Below, in pieces: positions 1 through 9,942 of a stretch of 64,000 bases of DNA; positions within the stretch are counted from its first letter, which is position 1, and the number at the start of each line of letters is the position of its first letter. The position numbers and the translations under genes are program-made. Origin of the DNA: Dendrolimus kikuchii (lineage: Eukaryota > Arthropoda > Insecta > Lepidoptera > Lasiocampidae); the NCBI GenBank assembly GCA_019925095.2, contig CM034406.1:11713388-11777387 (forward strand). Reading direction: 5' to 3'. Under the pieces are notes generated by a model, which ran no database searches, was not told the DNA's origin, and saw only the letters and a list, made by a program, of their open reading frames with translations.

Positions 1-2130
1 TATGGTAGTTTTGGTTGGTAGATTCGGTTATTTTGGTGGTTGTGGTAGTTTTGATAGTTGTGGTAGTTTTGGTAGTTGTGGTAGTTTTGGTAGTTGTGGT
101 AGTTTTGATTGGTAGATTTGGTAATTGTGGTAGTTTTGATTGGTAGATTTGGTAATTGTGGTAGTTTAGGTAGTTGTGGTAGTTTTGGTTTGTAGATTTG
201 GTAGTTATGGTAGTTTTGGTTGGTAGATTTGGTAGATTCGGTTATTTTGGTAGTTGTGGTAGTCTTGATTGTTGTGGTAGTTTTGGTAGTTGTGTTAGTT
301 TTGGTAGCTGTAGTAGTTTTGGTAGTTTTGTTTTGTATATTTGGTAGTTTCGGTAGATTTGGTAGTTGTGGTAGTTTTGGTTTGTAGATTTAGTAGTTTC
401 GGTAGTTGTGGTAGTTTTGGTTTGTAGATTTGGTAGTTATGGTAGTTTTGGTTGGTAGATTCGGTTATTTTGGTAGTTGTGGTAGTTTTGGTAGTTGTGG
501 TAGTTTTGGTAGTTGTGGTAGTTTTGGTAGTTGTGGTAGGTTTGGTAGTTGTGGTAGTTTTGGTAGTTGTGGTAGTTTTGTTAGTTGTGGTAGTTTTGGT
601 AGTTGTGGTAGTATTGCTTGGTGGATTTGGTAGTTTTGGTAGTTTCGGCAGTTTTAGTACGTTTGGTAGTTTTGGTCGTTTGTGTAGTTTACACAATATT
701 TAGTTGTATAAATAAAACTAGAACGGGTTGAAATAGGGTATTAAAGTTTGTATGGAGACCATTCATTTATCAAGTTTATAGATATAAAAAGTCATAATCT
801 TTAAAAAAATGCGACTTTCACTCGATCTGTCTGTCTGAATACCGAAAATGGACATAGATACTATTCATCCCGGTAGAAGGGATAGTTTGCGATATAAAAT
901 AAAGTAAATCTTCCGAGGGCAAATAGCACCAACATAAGAATACAATACAATATATCCTGTATTAACGCCTGCTCTTAAAACAAGAGGTACACACTAGAGT
1001 TTGACGCGCAACGGAGCCGCGGGATAAACTCTAGTAATTCATAAACGATAATCTACATATTAATACGCGAAGGAAAAACTTTGTCACCCCTATATTACGA
1101 AAATTGCGCGGATGGAGTATGAAATTTCGTTATATAGAAAAGAAGCGACGAATGCTAATATTTATTTAAAAATAGAGTTGACCCCGCGTGCGTACCTTTT
1201 GTTTTAAGAGCAGGCGTTAATACAGGATATATTGTATTGTATTTTTATGTTGGTGCTATATTGCCCTCGGGAGATTTACTTCATTTTATATCGCAAACTA
1301 TCCCATCTACCGGGATGAATAGTATCTATGTCCATTTTCGGTATTCAGACAGACAGATCGAGTGAAAGTCGCATTTCTTTAAAGATTATGATTTTTTATA
1401 TCTATAAACTTGATAAATGATTGGTCCCCCATACAAACTATAATACTATATTTCAACCCGTTCTAGTTTTATTTATATAACTAAATATTGTTTAACTACA
1501 CAAACGACCAAGACTACCAAACGTACTAAAACTACCGAAATTACCAAATCTACCAACCAAAACTACCAAATCCACCAACCAAAACTACCACAACTACTTA
1601 AACTACCACAATTACCAAATCTACCAATCAAAACTACCACAACTACCAAAACTACCACAACTACCAAAACTACCACAACTACCAAAACTACCACAACTAT
1701 CAAAACTACCGCAACTACCAAAACAACCGAATATACCAAATCGACCAACCAGAACTACCAAATCTACAAACCAAAACTATCAAAACTACCATAACTACCA
1801 AAATAACCGAATCTACCAAATCTACCAACCAAAACTACCACAACTACCAAAACTACCACAACTACCAAAACCACCACAACTACCGAAACTACCAAATCTA
1901 CAAACCAAAACTACCACAATTACCAAAACTACCAAATCTACAAAACAAAACTACCACAACTACTACAGCTACCAAAACTACCACAACTACCAAAACAACT
2001 GAAACTACCAAAACTACCAACATAAACTATCGAAAATAGCAAAACTACCAACCAGAACTACCGCAACTACCAAAACTACCAAACAAAACTACCAAAACTA
2101 CCTAAAGGACCAAATTGACCAAAATAAACA
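1..2130. repeat. Giant foldback element with tandem-repeat arms
   Basis: Two arms are inverted copies of each other. The left arm (1 to about 990) is about 700 bp of degenerate short tandem repeats of the GGTAGTTGTGGTAGTTTT type followed by about 290 bp of unique sequence. The right arm (about 1192 to 2130) has the same unique sequence in reverse, then the complementary ACTACCACAACTACCAAA-type repeats. A spacer of about 200 bp separates them. The unique parts match closely over their whole length, for example the inner edge GCTCTTAAAACAA near 971 against TTGTTTTAAGAGC near 1199. The layout resembles foldback transposons, whose long inverted ends are made of short tandem repeats, but no transposase is visible. 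The left arm is cut by the window edge. The long ORFs across the arms are by-products of the repeat. Confidence 0.8.
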
Positions 2131-2149
2131 AAATGACGAAAATGGCAAA

Positions 2150-2515
2150 CCACAAATAAAAAACTTATCCTAGTTTCCGGGATAAAATTAAATAAATCTA
2201 TCCCAAAATCTATCCCAGTATCCGGGATGAAAAGTATCCCTTGGCCAACCTCGGTATTCAAATTACATAATATGTACCGACTATCAGCCAAATCGGTCCA
2301 ATAGTCTTTCCATAAAAGGATAACAAACAGAGGGACAAATATAGTTTCATCCCAGAAACTATCCCATTTTCCGTGATAAAAGGTATTCTATGTTCATTCT
2401 CGGCATCGAAAATATATATATACTGAGTTTCAGCCAAATCGGTCCATTAGTTTTTACGTGAAAACGGAACAGACAGACAGACAGAGTTACTTTCGCATTT
2501 ATAATATTAATAAGG
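2150..2515 (+). repeat. Interspersed repeat with CCGGGAT blocks
   Basis: Diverged copies of a module: TATCCC...CCGGGAT, then GCCAAATCGGTCCA (twice, near 2288 and 2434), then ACGTGAAAACGGAACAGACAGACAGACAGAG and a TTTCGCATTTATAATATTAATAAGGAT tail. Such modules are widespread in Lepidoptera. Related CGGGAT/GGGAT pieces are also in the unique part of the adjacent foldback arms. No coding sequence is seen. Confidence 0.5.
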
Positions 2516-2770
2516 ATTATGCATAAAAAATACATTAAATAAATAAAAAAAACATTACGCACACTACCATGTATTTAACACACACACGCATGTTATACTC
2601 TTTTATTTATTGTTTAAGTCAAATTAACAATGTAGCCTTGGCGAAATCTGTGATAATAGAAGTCTTGACAACAAATTATTATGGTCAAATTCCGACCACG
2701 GGCCACCACTAGTATATCGCTATAAATTCGATTTGAAAAATCTTCGTATATAATTTAGGCTAATAATATA

Positions 2771-3271
2771 CAGGTGAATTTTTCAAGTGGACCTTCAGGG
2801 CCAAATCCTAAACTTTACAAAATAGTGACAAATAATCAAAGGAGTCTCGAGGCCGATTTTGATGAAAAGTAGAGTGGCATCATTAGATTTTCAAAAAAAA
2901 ATTACCTTACCCTTTTCAGGAATCAAAGCGGCTGATTTTGAAAAAAATAAACACACCTGTATTATTATTCCAAATCATAGTGTAGCTTGTAAGGATCAAT
3001 TTCTGCGAAGGAATGTCAAACGACAAACCAAGGGAAGGGGTTGTTTTTGAACCAAAATGTTCTATTTTCTATAATGTTCTATACCTCATTTTATTTAATA
3101 CGAAAAACTTATGAAATTATTATATTCTTAATAGGCATGTATAAATTAATATTCGAAACGCAAGTTATTTTGCCGCAATAAATCTAATCATTCAATTAAT
3201 TGGGTTCAAATAACCGGCTCAATTTGATATTTAATTATTAGCCCTAAAGGCCCGCTTGAAAAATTCACCTG
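2771..3271. mobile_element. MITE with TIR CAGGTGAATTTTTCAAG
   Basis: A 501-bp element. The left end CAGGTGAATTTTTCAAGTGG and the right end are inverted copies (first 17 bp identical, similarity continuing through AGGGC). It is flanked on both sides by TATA (2767-2770 and 3272-3275), which fits a TA-type or TATA target duplication. The inner ORF of 63 codons shows no known domain, so the element is non-autonomous. Confidence 0.8.
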
Positions 3272-3463
3272 TATATGGGGTAGAAACCAGACTTGCCTGT
3301 CTATCTGCTGCGCTTCCACTGCTTTTCTTCTTTCAAAATAAGTGGGTGTTAAGGAACGCCTATTTATTTTAAAGGGCAATTTGGTTTATGTGTGCCCGTG
3401 CTACATTTCTACAGGCGCTTAATATAGTGACGCACCAATTTTGTATCCACCGTCACAAAAATT

Positions 3464-3490
3464 TCTCTCTCTCTCTCTCTCTCTCTCTCT
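3464..3490. repeat. (TC)n microsatellite
   Basis: Uninterrupted TC dinucleotide repeat of about 13 units. The sequence around it (3272-4110) shows no gene or recognisable repeat. Confidence 0.9.
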
Positions 3491-4114
3491 GTACATACAA
3501 CGATTAAAGGAAGAATAGTCTCTCTGAAATTTCGGCTTTTTTATTTTTTGCTGTCTCCGCAACAGTGGGTATTATTAGAACCTTACGACTCAAATACAAC
3601 TATCACACTCACAGATAACTATATATGTATTACATAATCACACTGATCGATCACACTGAACCATGAACTAACATTTTTAGAAGAACTCTCTAGTAAAATC
3701 CTATCACATTTTTACTCCAACAATTTTACAGTTTAGGAAACCTAAGTAAATTGGCTTAACCTATAGCGGATTAAAATCATTGATAAAAAAAAATATTATG
3801 AATGTCTGAATTTATCATATTGTTGTTTGAAAATTTTAGATAATATTTTATATAAAATATTGTATTTAAAGTATTACATGTTATAAGATAAATCAAACTC
3901 TGTAAAAACCTGTCGGCTCTGCGAACGTGAAAATAAAATGTACTGAATACCGTTTATATTCAACTGAGAAATTTTAAATTATAATCTAAACATTTAACGA
4001 CACCACACTTAACCTAGTACATTTAGCTGTTTTCTTAGGTATTAACCTAGATCAGAAGCTCCAGTTGAGCTTATATTCATGTACTCTGTGAGTGGGGCAC
4101 TCCTACAATAAATA

Positions 4115-4770
4115 GGTCTTCACCTATGAAATTGTCGTTCTGCAGCACTGGCCGTTTCAAATCAAAATAATTTTTGTTTGGCCAAGAATTCTAATTTGAA
4201 AAAAAAATATTTTCATTTTAAAACATGGAATTGTTTTTTCAAAATTAGATTAGAGTTAAGTTTTCATCGCATTTGAATTTTTTCTTCATCATGGATACAT
4301 TAAAAATTCGAGTAACTATTGAATATAATATGAGTACCGTCGTGGCAGCAACGCGGCACAAGCGGTACGCAACATCAACGACGTTTACGAAGCGAACACT
4401 ACAAACGAACGCACCACCTGTTATTGGTTTGCCCGCTTCAGTCCTGGAAGTTTTGACTTGAAAAATGAACCTCGTGGTCGTACGAAAACTTTGGTCGACA
4501 ATGACGAATAAAAGGCGATTGTGGAAGCTGATGATACTTAATCTACGGCTGAATTAGCAGCAGCTTTCGACGTTGGCGTCAAAGTAACTATTGTTGATCG
4601 AAGTAAAAAAGCTTGACAAATGAACCCCACGAACGCAATGGTGGTCCCTGCGAAGTACGCGTCGAGATGTGCCTTGCACTGCTGAACAGGCACATCAAGG
4701 AAAGAATTTTGAACCGCATTTACAACCGTTACCGGCGACGAAATATGGATTCTGTGTTGAAAATAAAAAA
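4115..4770 (+). pseudogene. mariner-type transposase relic (N-terminal part)
   Basis: Translation in shifting frames gives mariner transposase N-terminal features: a helix-turn-helix part reading WFARFSPGSFDLKNEPRGR from about 4425, then TKTLVDNDE, AIVEADDT, STAELAAAFDVGV, and near 4732 the catalytic-domain start VTGDEIWIL. In-frame stops after NDE and ADDT and several frame changes make it non-functional. Only about the first half of the usual 340-residue protein remains. A second copy of the N-terminal part lies on the - strand at 20880-21200. The flank near 4110-4200 (AATAGGTCTTCACCTATGAAATTG...) is shared in part with that copy and may hold the element end. Confidence 0.75.
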
Positions 4771-4910
4771 TTGTCTTCTTCATGTACGTTTTTTTACGTT
4801 GAAGAGTTATTTTGTAAAGACAGGTAACAAAGGTTTCTATGATACAATGAAAAAATATTTAAATATAAAAGAAGAAATATTACAAACCAGTATTTACAAC
4901 ACCTATGACT

Positions 4911-5038
4911 TTTTTAAATTTTTTTATTGCAGGAGTTCAGCGGACAGGCAGACGGCCCACTTGATGAAAAACGGTTACCATCGCCTATGGACATTTGCAA
5001 CACCAAAGGTGCTACAAATGCGCTGCTGCTCTCTTAAG
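4911..5038 (-). mobile_element. SINE-like element, 3' part only
   Basis: Poly-T start at 4911 followed by the tail of an eight-copy family seen across this window (TTCAGCGGACAGGCAGACGG, ... GCCTATGGACATTTGCAACAC, ... GCTGCTGCTCTCTTAA). Only the 3' 120 bp are present, consistent with 5' truncation during target-primed insertion. It is read on the - strand (poly-A end at the left). Confidence 0.75.
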
Positions 5039-5733
5039 ACTCACCTATGTATGTATGGACTTCTTCTTCTTTTTAGTTTGGAGTCAGTTTTGTTTTTGTT
5101 AAAAAAAATTCTTCTTCATCCCCGCCGACAAAGTTTTCCGACTTGCTTATGAGTGAAGCCACCAACTAGTCTGCCGATAAAAAGTTGCCGACATAGGGCA
5201 GCGGGTCGGCGGCTTTGGTTGCAAGATTTCAGCTTTTCCAGCCAGTATTAACTTTTTTCGGTTCCTAAGAGTTTGTACCTGATTCTCAATTTATATCGAA
5301 TGCCCTACGTGGTACTAAAGTTAAAAATCTATTGGAATAATTGTCGAAATCTCGTTCAAAGACGAAACTATTTACGGAACTATTGCAAGTTTACATACAA
5401 TGCGAGCGCACAGAAACCGGATTTGGGCCACGTATTACATTAGTTGGCGAACAAAGTTCCTCTTTGCTATTATTGCTCTATCAAAATTCTTCGGGATTAG
5501 ATTGTGAGATGGCGGTCGTGTAATCAGTCCAGGAATTAAACAAAGACTTTCAAAATGCAGTACTACACGGTACTACATTCTTGAACTCCTTAATGACTTT
5601 AGTAAATGACTGATGAAGTCGATGCCAAGCAAAACGTGTTTCCATTTGAGGCCATCCACAAATCAAATATTTTGCAATTTTACATAGAAAAATTATTAAA
5701 TTAAAACAGCAGTTCCGTAATTAGCTTGAATAT

Positions 5734-6190
5734 TGTTACGCGTAACAGGAATCGAATTAAAATGCCGTTCGAATTACTATAGAATTGATTAGAACTATAC
5801 AAACACGTATAACACAGGTACAAATATAACTGAACAAAATCAGTCCAAACATAATGCGCGATTCAATAATACGCACAAAGTCCGCCACTAAATAGATTAT
5901 CCAATGTACACAAGTCTTGCCTTGATCGTGTTTCTCGCTCGACTCACGATCTCTTCATTGGGCCATTGTTTTATACTGCACCGATACAATATGGCTGCTC
6001 GACGGCGTACATCTAATTTCTTAGAATCGGTTCTAATGACTGCCATAAAAGATTACAATACAGAATAGGCCGTTTTTCTAATTACAAATTTTAAACACAG
6101 AGTAAACAAAAGAAGTCCAAATGCGGAAAGGTAATAAAGTGTGTGTTTTATAGTAGGCAGGTGTGCATCCACTTTTGTCGGCGTGTAACA
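5734..6190. mobile_element. Solo LTR, TGTTACG...TAACA family
   Basis: A 457-bp copy starting TGTTACG and ending GTAACA, with the internal block TATACAAACACGTATAACACAGGTACAAATATAAC. It is flanked by ATAT on the left and ACAT on the right. It aligns end to end with the copies at 11855-12349 and 32693-33165. TG...CA ends and a 4-bp duplication fit a solo LTR of a Ty3/Gypsy-type element. No internal retroviral-type genes are adjacent. It is unrelated to the 182-bp LTRs at 50.5/55.9 kb. Confidence 0.75.
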
Positions 6191-6700
6191 ACATATAAGA
6201 TTTTTAAATGTGACGTCACGAAATTTAGCACCACTCCCACCCCTTATCTCACAAGGGCCACGTTCTACAAGAGACTCAACGACTACGTTCACGACTGCGG
6301 TTTTTCCCATTCCACTTCCTTGCGGAAATGCGGACGTTACAATCATAAACTCTAGTGAAACGCATTATGGGTTGTTAATGTCACAAGCGACGAAATACAT
6401 AATTAATGTCATTGGTTGCTTTGAAAATCGCGCCTCTTTCAATGTCAAGAGATAGTAGATATAGATTTGTGGTCAACGCCCACTTTGACTCTCTTGACAT
6501 GAGTCGTTGTGAGCGCTGTGTGATCGAAAGTGATGACGTCATTAGTGACGTTTTCACCACGACTATAACGACTGTGATCGCCACGTAGAACGGTTGAGGG
6601 AGCATTTTGGGCGTTGTGAGCTACTACCGGAACGCGTCCTATATATATCACACCTCGTCGACCCTGTCGCTTTCCCTTAACGTGTGACTTATATTATATG
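6191..6700. other. Unassigned segment with two CRE palindromes and a TATA box
   Basis: Contains two perfect TGACGTCA palindromes (6211-6218 and 6534-6541), an 11-bp hairpin pair ATGTCAAGAGA / TCTCTTGACAT (about 6441 and 6491), and TATATATA near 6640. Overlapping ORFs of 60-97 codons on both strands have no recognisable domain. It may be part of a transposon or a promoter-like segment, but nothing downstream can be tied to it. Confidence 0.3.
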
Positions 6701-7367
6701 TATGTATGTATGTACATTAGTATAGATAGCCTCTTTCATTTGGCACCGACTTTAAAATAAAATATAAAAACAACCTGTTTTATCAAACCTCTAAATTCTA
6801 TTTTATTTTTTATTATATTCTATTTTTTTCAGCAAACCCTTTAATTTGATACCCATATCATGGGAGTGCACAATAAATAACTAGTCCGCCGTCTTGGGCC
6901 GTCCACCATATTGGATTTAGAATAATGTCACATATAAGTCGTGCGCAGGTTTGCCGCTGATAGAAATATTTATTTCTATAAAAATAAATTAATTTTAAAA
7001 TGTAAAGGATACATCTGTCATACATAATGACTACCGAAGTATAATTTTTAGGATTAACGGTCTTATTCCTAGAGAGTTAAAGTAAGTTTGAACATTTGTT
7101 TAAGGACTATAAAGAAGCTTTCGAAGACCGTATTTGTATAACGCTTATGTTAAATTTTATTCGATAGCAAAGGAAATTAATATTTCGTGAAACTTAGGAA
7201 CGGCTCATAAGTGTATATTTAATTCAGTTTTTCATTTTTAACTCGAGGTTTAGCTATGCTCACTGAACAGTCAGTTAAAATTACAATAATTGTGTAATAT
7301 CTGATAAGCCTCAAACATATTCTACATACTTATACGAAATGTCTCACTAAAGTACTTTCTCTGATCC

Positions 7368-7683
7368 TTTTTTTTTTTTATTGCAGGTGTTCAGCAGACA
7401 GGCAGACGGCCCACTAGATGGAAAGCGGTTACCATCGCCTATGGACATTTGCAACAACAAAGGTGCTACAAATGCGCTGCTGCTCTCTTAAAGGAGACTG
7501 GAACCTGGTCACTAATGCCGGAACTCAACACAAGGTTGTTATGGCGGCATACTCTAGACCAGGGGTGGTCGCCATCCAGTCGAGCAAATACTCTACCACC
7601 TGGCTGTGGGTTGTTTAGTCGCCTCTTACGACAGGCCGCCGGGCCGCAGGAAATTGTATTCTTTCTCCGTTCCTGCACGGATA
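7368..7683 (-). mobile_element. SINE-like element, full length
   Basis: About 316 bp. Read on the - strand it begins CCGTGCAGGAACGGAGAAAG, passes GGCGGCCTGTCGTAAGAGGC, and ends TCTGCTGAACACCTGCAATAAAAA. The same order is found in seven other copies. Its last about 80 bp match the 3' end of the CR1/Jockey-type LINE copies at 16355 and 20862. Short ORFs here are by-products. Confidence 0.8.
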
Positions 7684-7755
7684 AGATCCTTTCATAAACA
7701 ACAAAAGTGTCTTAACGGATGGCAATATGGCATATCCTTTATGGTCAGTATCTTA

Positions 7756-8108
7756 GGCTGTGACCCTATTAGACGAACAGTGAGCGGCTAACTCTTAGCT
7801 GGCTGATTTTGAGCGGCGTATCGGTCGCCAACTCAATGTCGAGTTACCAGCGAAATGTAGCGTATTAGCCGCGAAGCGCTTGCGAACTCTTGAGAAGGAA
7901 GGTAAACGGTTTGTATATAACGCCGCGCAGCGCTCCTGCGTAGTGAGCGGACCGCGCTGCCGACCGCGCTCACTGAATGAGTTGGTAAGCAAATCGCCGG
8001 AAACTGCGCACATTACGTGCTGTATAGACAGACACTCCATCCAAAAATGATAGCGAAGCAAATTGGAAGCAGTTAGCCGCTCACTGTTCATCTAATGGGG
8101 ACCCGACC
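7756..8108. mobile_element. MITE, PIF/Harbinger-like
   Basis: A 353-bp element with inverted ends of about 40 bp; the inner part AACAGTGAGCGGCTAACT is identical on both sides. It is flanked by TTA (7753-7755 and 8109-8111), the target duplication typical of PIF/Harbinger elements. No transposase is encoded. The 98-codon ORF on the - strand is not a recognisable protein. Confidence 0.75.
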
Positions 8109-8329
8109 TTAGAGTAAAGGCTCAAATATGTAGATAATCTTAATATTATCCCATAGACCTGAGTACGATAACGGGGTGATTCAAAACAACATTATAATGG
8201 AGTAAAACCAAATTATATTCGCCTTTTGATGGGAATAAATGACCAAGTGGATTTCAGGATCTCAAGAGTCGAATGTCGTTGGACATTCTGTGGAATATTT
8301 CAGTAAATATACCATAGAATCTGTATCCA

Positions 8330-8560
8330 TAACTAAAAGGCCTATATAGCCTCCGCTAGTAGCCCCGGGCAGGGGGTGGCCCATGGACTTAATTCATTGC
8401 CGGGACTTCTTTTTTTGTCCTGTGGCATCAAGCTCTTTGCTACGTGGGATGGTCTCTAAGGCGCCCCACGGGAGGAAAGGTGAGGTTGGTGAGGTAAAGG
8501 TGAGGTGAGATGCAAAGGTCTGGCACTTGACACCGACTTCAAGATGTTGTAGAAAGAAGT
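8330..8560. repeat. GC-richer unassigned repeat patch
   Basis: A segment with AGCCCCGGGCAGGGGGTGG and GGTGAGG-type short direct repeats near 8478-8512, ending GGCACTTGACACCGACTTC; a similar TTGGCACCGACTT string is at 6740. Probably a decayed retroelement end. No reading frame supports a gene. Confidence 0.3.
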
Positions 8561-8886
8561 CAGATACATATTTATTTTTTGGTTTTTAGTGCGTAGTCGG
8601 TTTTGTTTTTGTTAAATAAAATATTACTTTTTAGTTTGCAAATATTTCAGTAGCTTTAGAGATAATATATTAAGTGTAATACTGGCACACGTATACTAAC
8701 AAATTTTATTTTGGAAAAATGTAGGCACTCGGTGGTTTTTAATAAGGGTTACTCTTTGGGATGTTCTCATCGGGTTCTGACTTAGTGATCAAGGCACCAC
8801 CTGGGGACTATATAGACTTACAAGTAAAAAATAAAAATTGAAAATCGGTTTAGAATTGATGGAGATATCGTATTAGGTAGTATTTT

Positions 8887-9206
8887 ATCCGTGCAGGAAC
8901 GGAGAAAGAATACAATTTCCTGCGGCCGGGCGGCCTGTCGTAAGAGGCGACAAAACAACCCGCTGCCAGGTGGTAGGGCATTTGCCCGACTGGATGGCTA
9001 CCACCCCTGGTCTAAAGTATGTCGCCATAACAACCTTGAGTTGTGTTCCGGCATTAGTGACCAGGTTCCAATCTCCCATAAGAGAGCAGCAGCGCATTTG
9101 TAGCACCTTTGGTGTTGCAAATGTCCATAGGCGATGGTAACTGCTTTCCATCAAGTGGGCCGTCTGCCTGTCTGCTGAACTAGGGCAATAAAAAAAAATA
9201 AAAAAA
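8887..9206 (+). mobile_element. SINE-like element, full length
   Basis: About 320 bp from ATCCGTGCAGGAACGGAG to a poly-A end (AATAAAAAAAAATAAAAAA). It is colinear with the copies at 7368 (opposite strand), 15271, 57574 and 58241. The left member of an inverted pair with 7368-7683, with about 1.2 kb and a MITE between them. Confidence 0.8.
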
Positions 9207-9649
9207 TATGTTAAAATTTTCGTGATTTTCTCTAATTCCTTGGATACCACTCGTCAGATCCTGACATGGTGACAATGGGACTAATTTCAACATTTTTCTT
9301 TTAAACTTTTGATTGTTGGAAATTACTTCACAATTGACGTAGAAATTGAATAACGAACATACAAAAAAACATACAGACCTCCTCCTTTTTAACGTCGGTT
9401 AAGAAGACTGGCCTCGATTCATGAAATAATATTGATTTGTTCATTTACTTATGTAATTTATACTTTATACCAGTTCGGCTCGCTTATCAGTCTGATTAGA
9501 ACGCATAAGCGAGACAACACTATTCACTCGTAATATTATCCGTGATCCGGAATGCACAACTCTCTCTTTTCAATTCGGAAGTAATAAACTCGACCATGAT
9601 TCGGCATGTTTCGCTCATAACTCGGTTATTTTCGGTCACTGTCGTTCAT

Positions 9650-9788
9650 TCAGCGCGCATGCGGGCTTTCTATAGCCGCTAGTACGCATGCGTGAATTGT
9701 GTCAAACGCTGGTGACGTGCTATTAATCGGAATCATCAAGACCAGTTTTAACAGAAAAATAATATAAATACAGTATTTTATTACCAAA
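9650..9788 (+). promoter_or_regulatory. Likely promoter region of the reductase gene
   Basis: The 140 bp upstream of the start codon contain two GC-rich palindromes of the NRF-1 (insect erect wing) type: GCGCATGCGG at 9655-9664 and TACGCATGCGTG at 9683-9694. The block is more CpG-rich than the surrounding A+T-rich DNA. No canonical TATA box is visible. Position and motif type fit a housekeeping promoter; this is inference without transcript data. Confidence 0.4.
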
Positions 9789-9942
9789 ATGTCGAATTTT
9801 ACAGGCTTAGAAATAATAGCAATTATTTTAATTGTATTACTGTTGTTTAAATTCCTGAAGGACATCCTCAAAGCTCTGTACACTTACGCCTTTGGGCGTA
9901 TCATAAGTTGTGTGATTTTTAAATCACAAGGAAAATGGGCAT
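9789..9942 (+). CDS. Reductase exon 1 (membrane anchor)
   Basis: Encodes residues 1-51 plus one base of codon 52. Hydrophobic run IIAIILIVLLLF, then a basic/aromatic stretch ending SQGKWA. The donor GTAAGT follows at 9943. It is too short and too split to appear as a long ORF. Confidence 0.85.

Noticed and set aside
1..700. CRISPR array
   Set aside because: Units are contiguous degenerate tandem repeats without spacers, in a eukaryotic genome.
295..703. Long ORFs on both strands, Lys/Thr-rich or Val/Gly-rich, across the left-edge repeat
   Set aside because: They follow the short tandem repeat in every frame, so they are compositional by-products and not genes.
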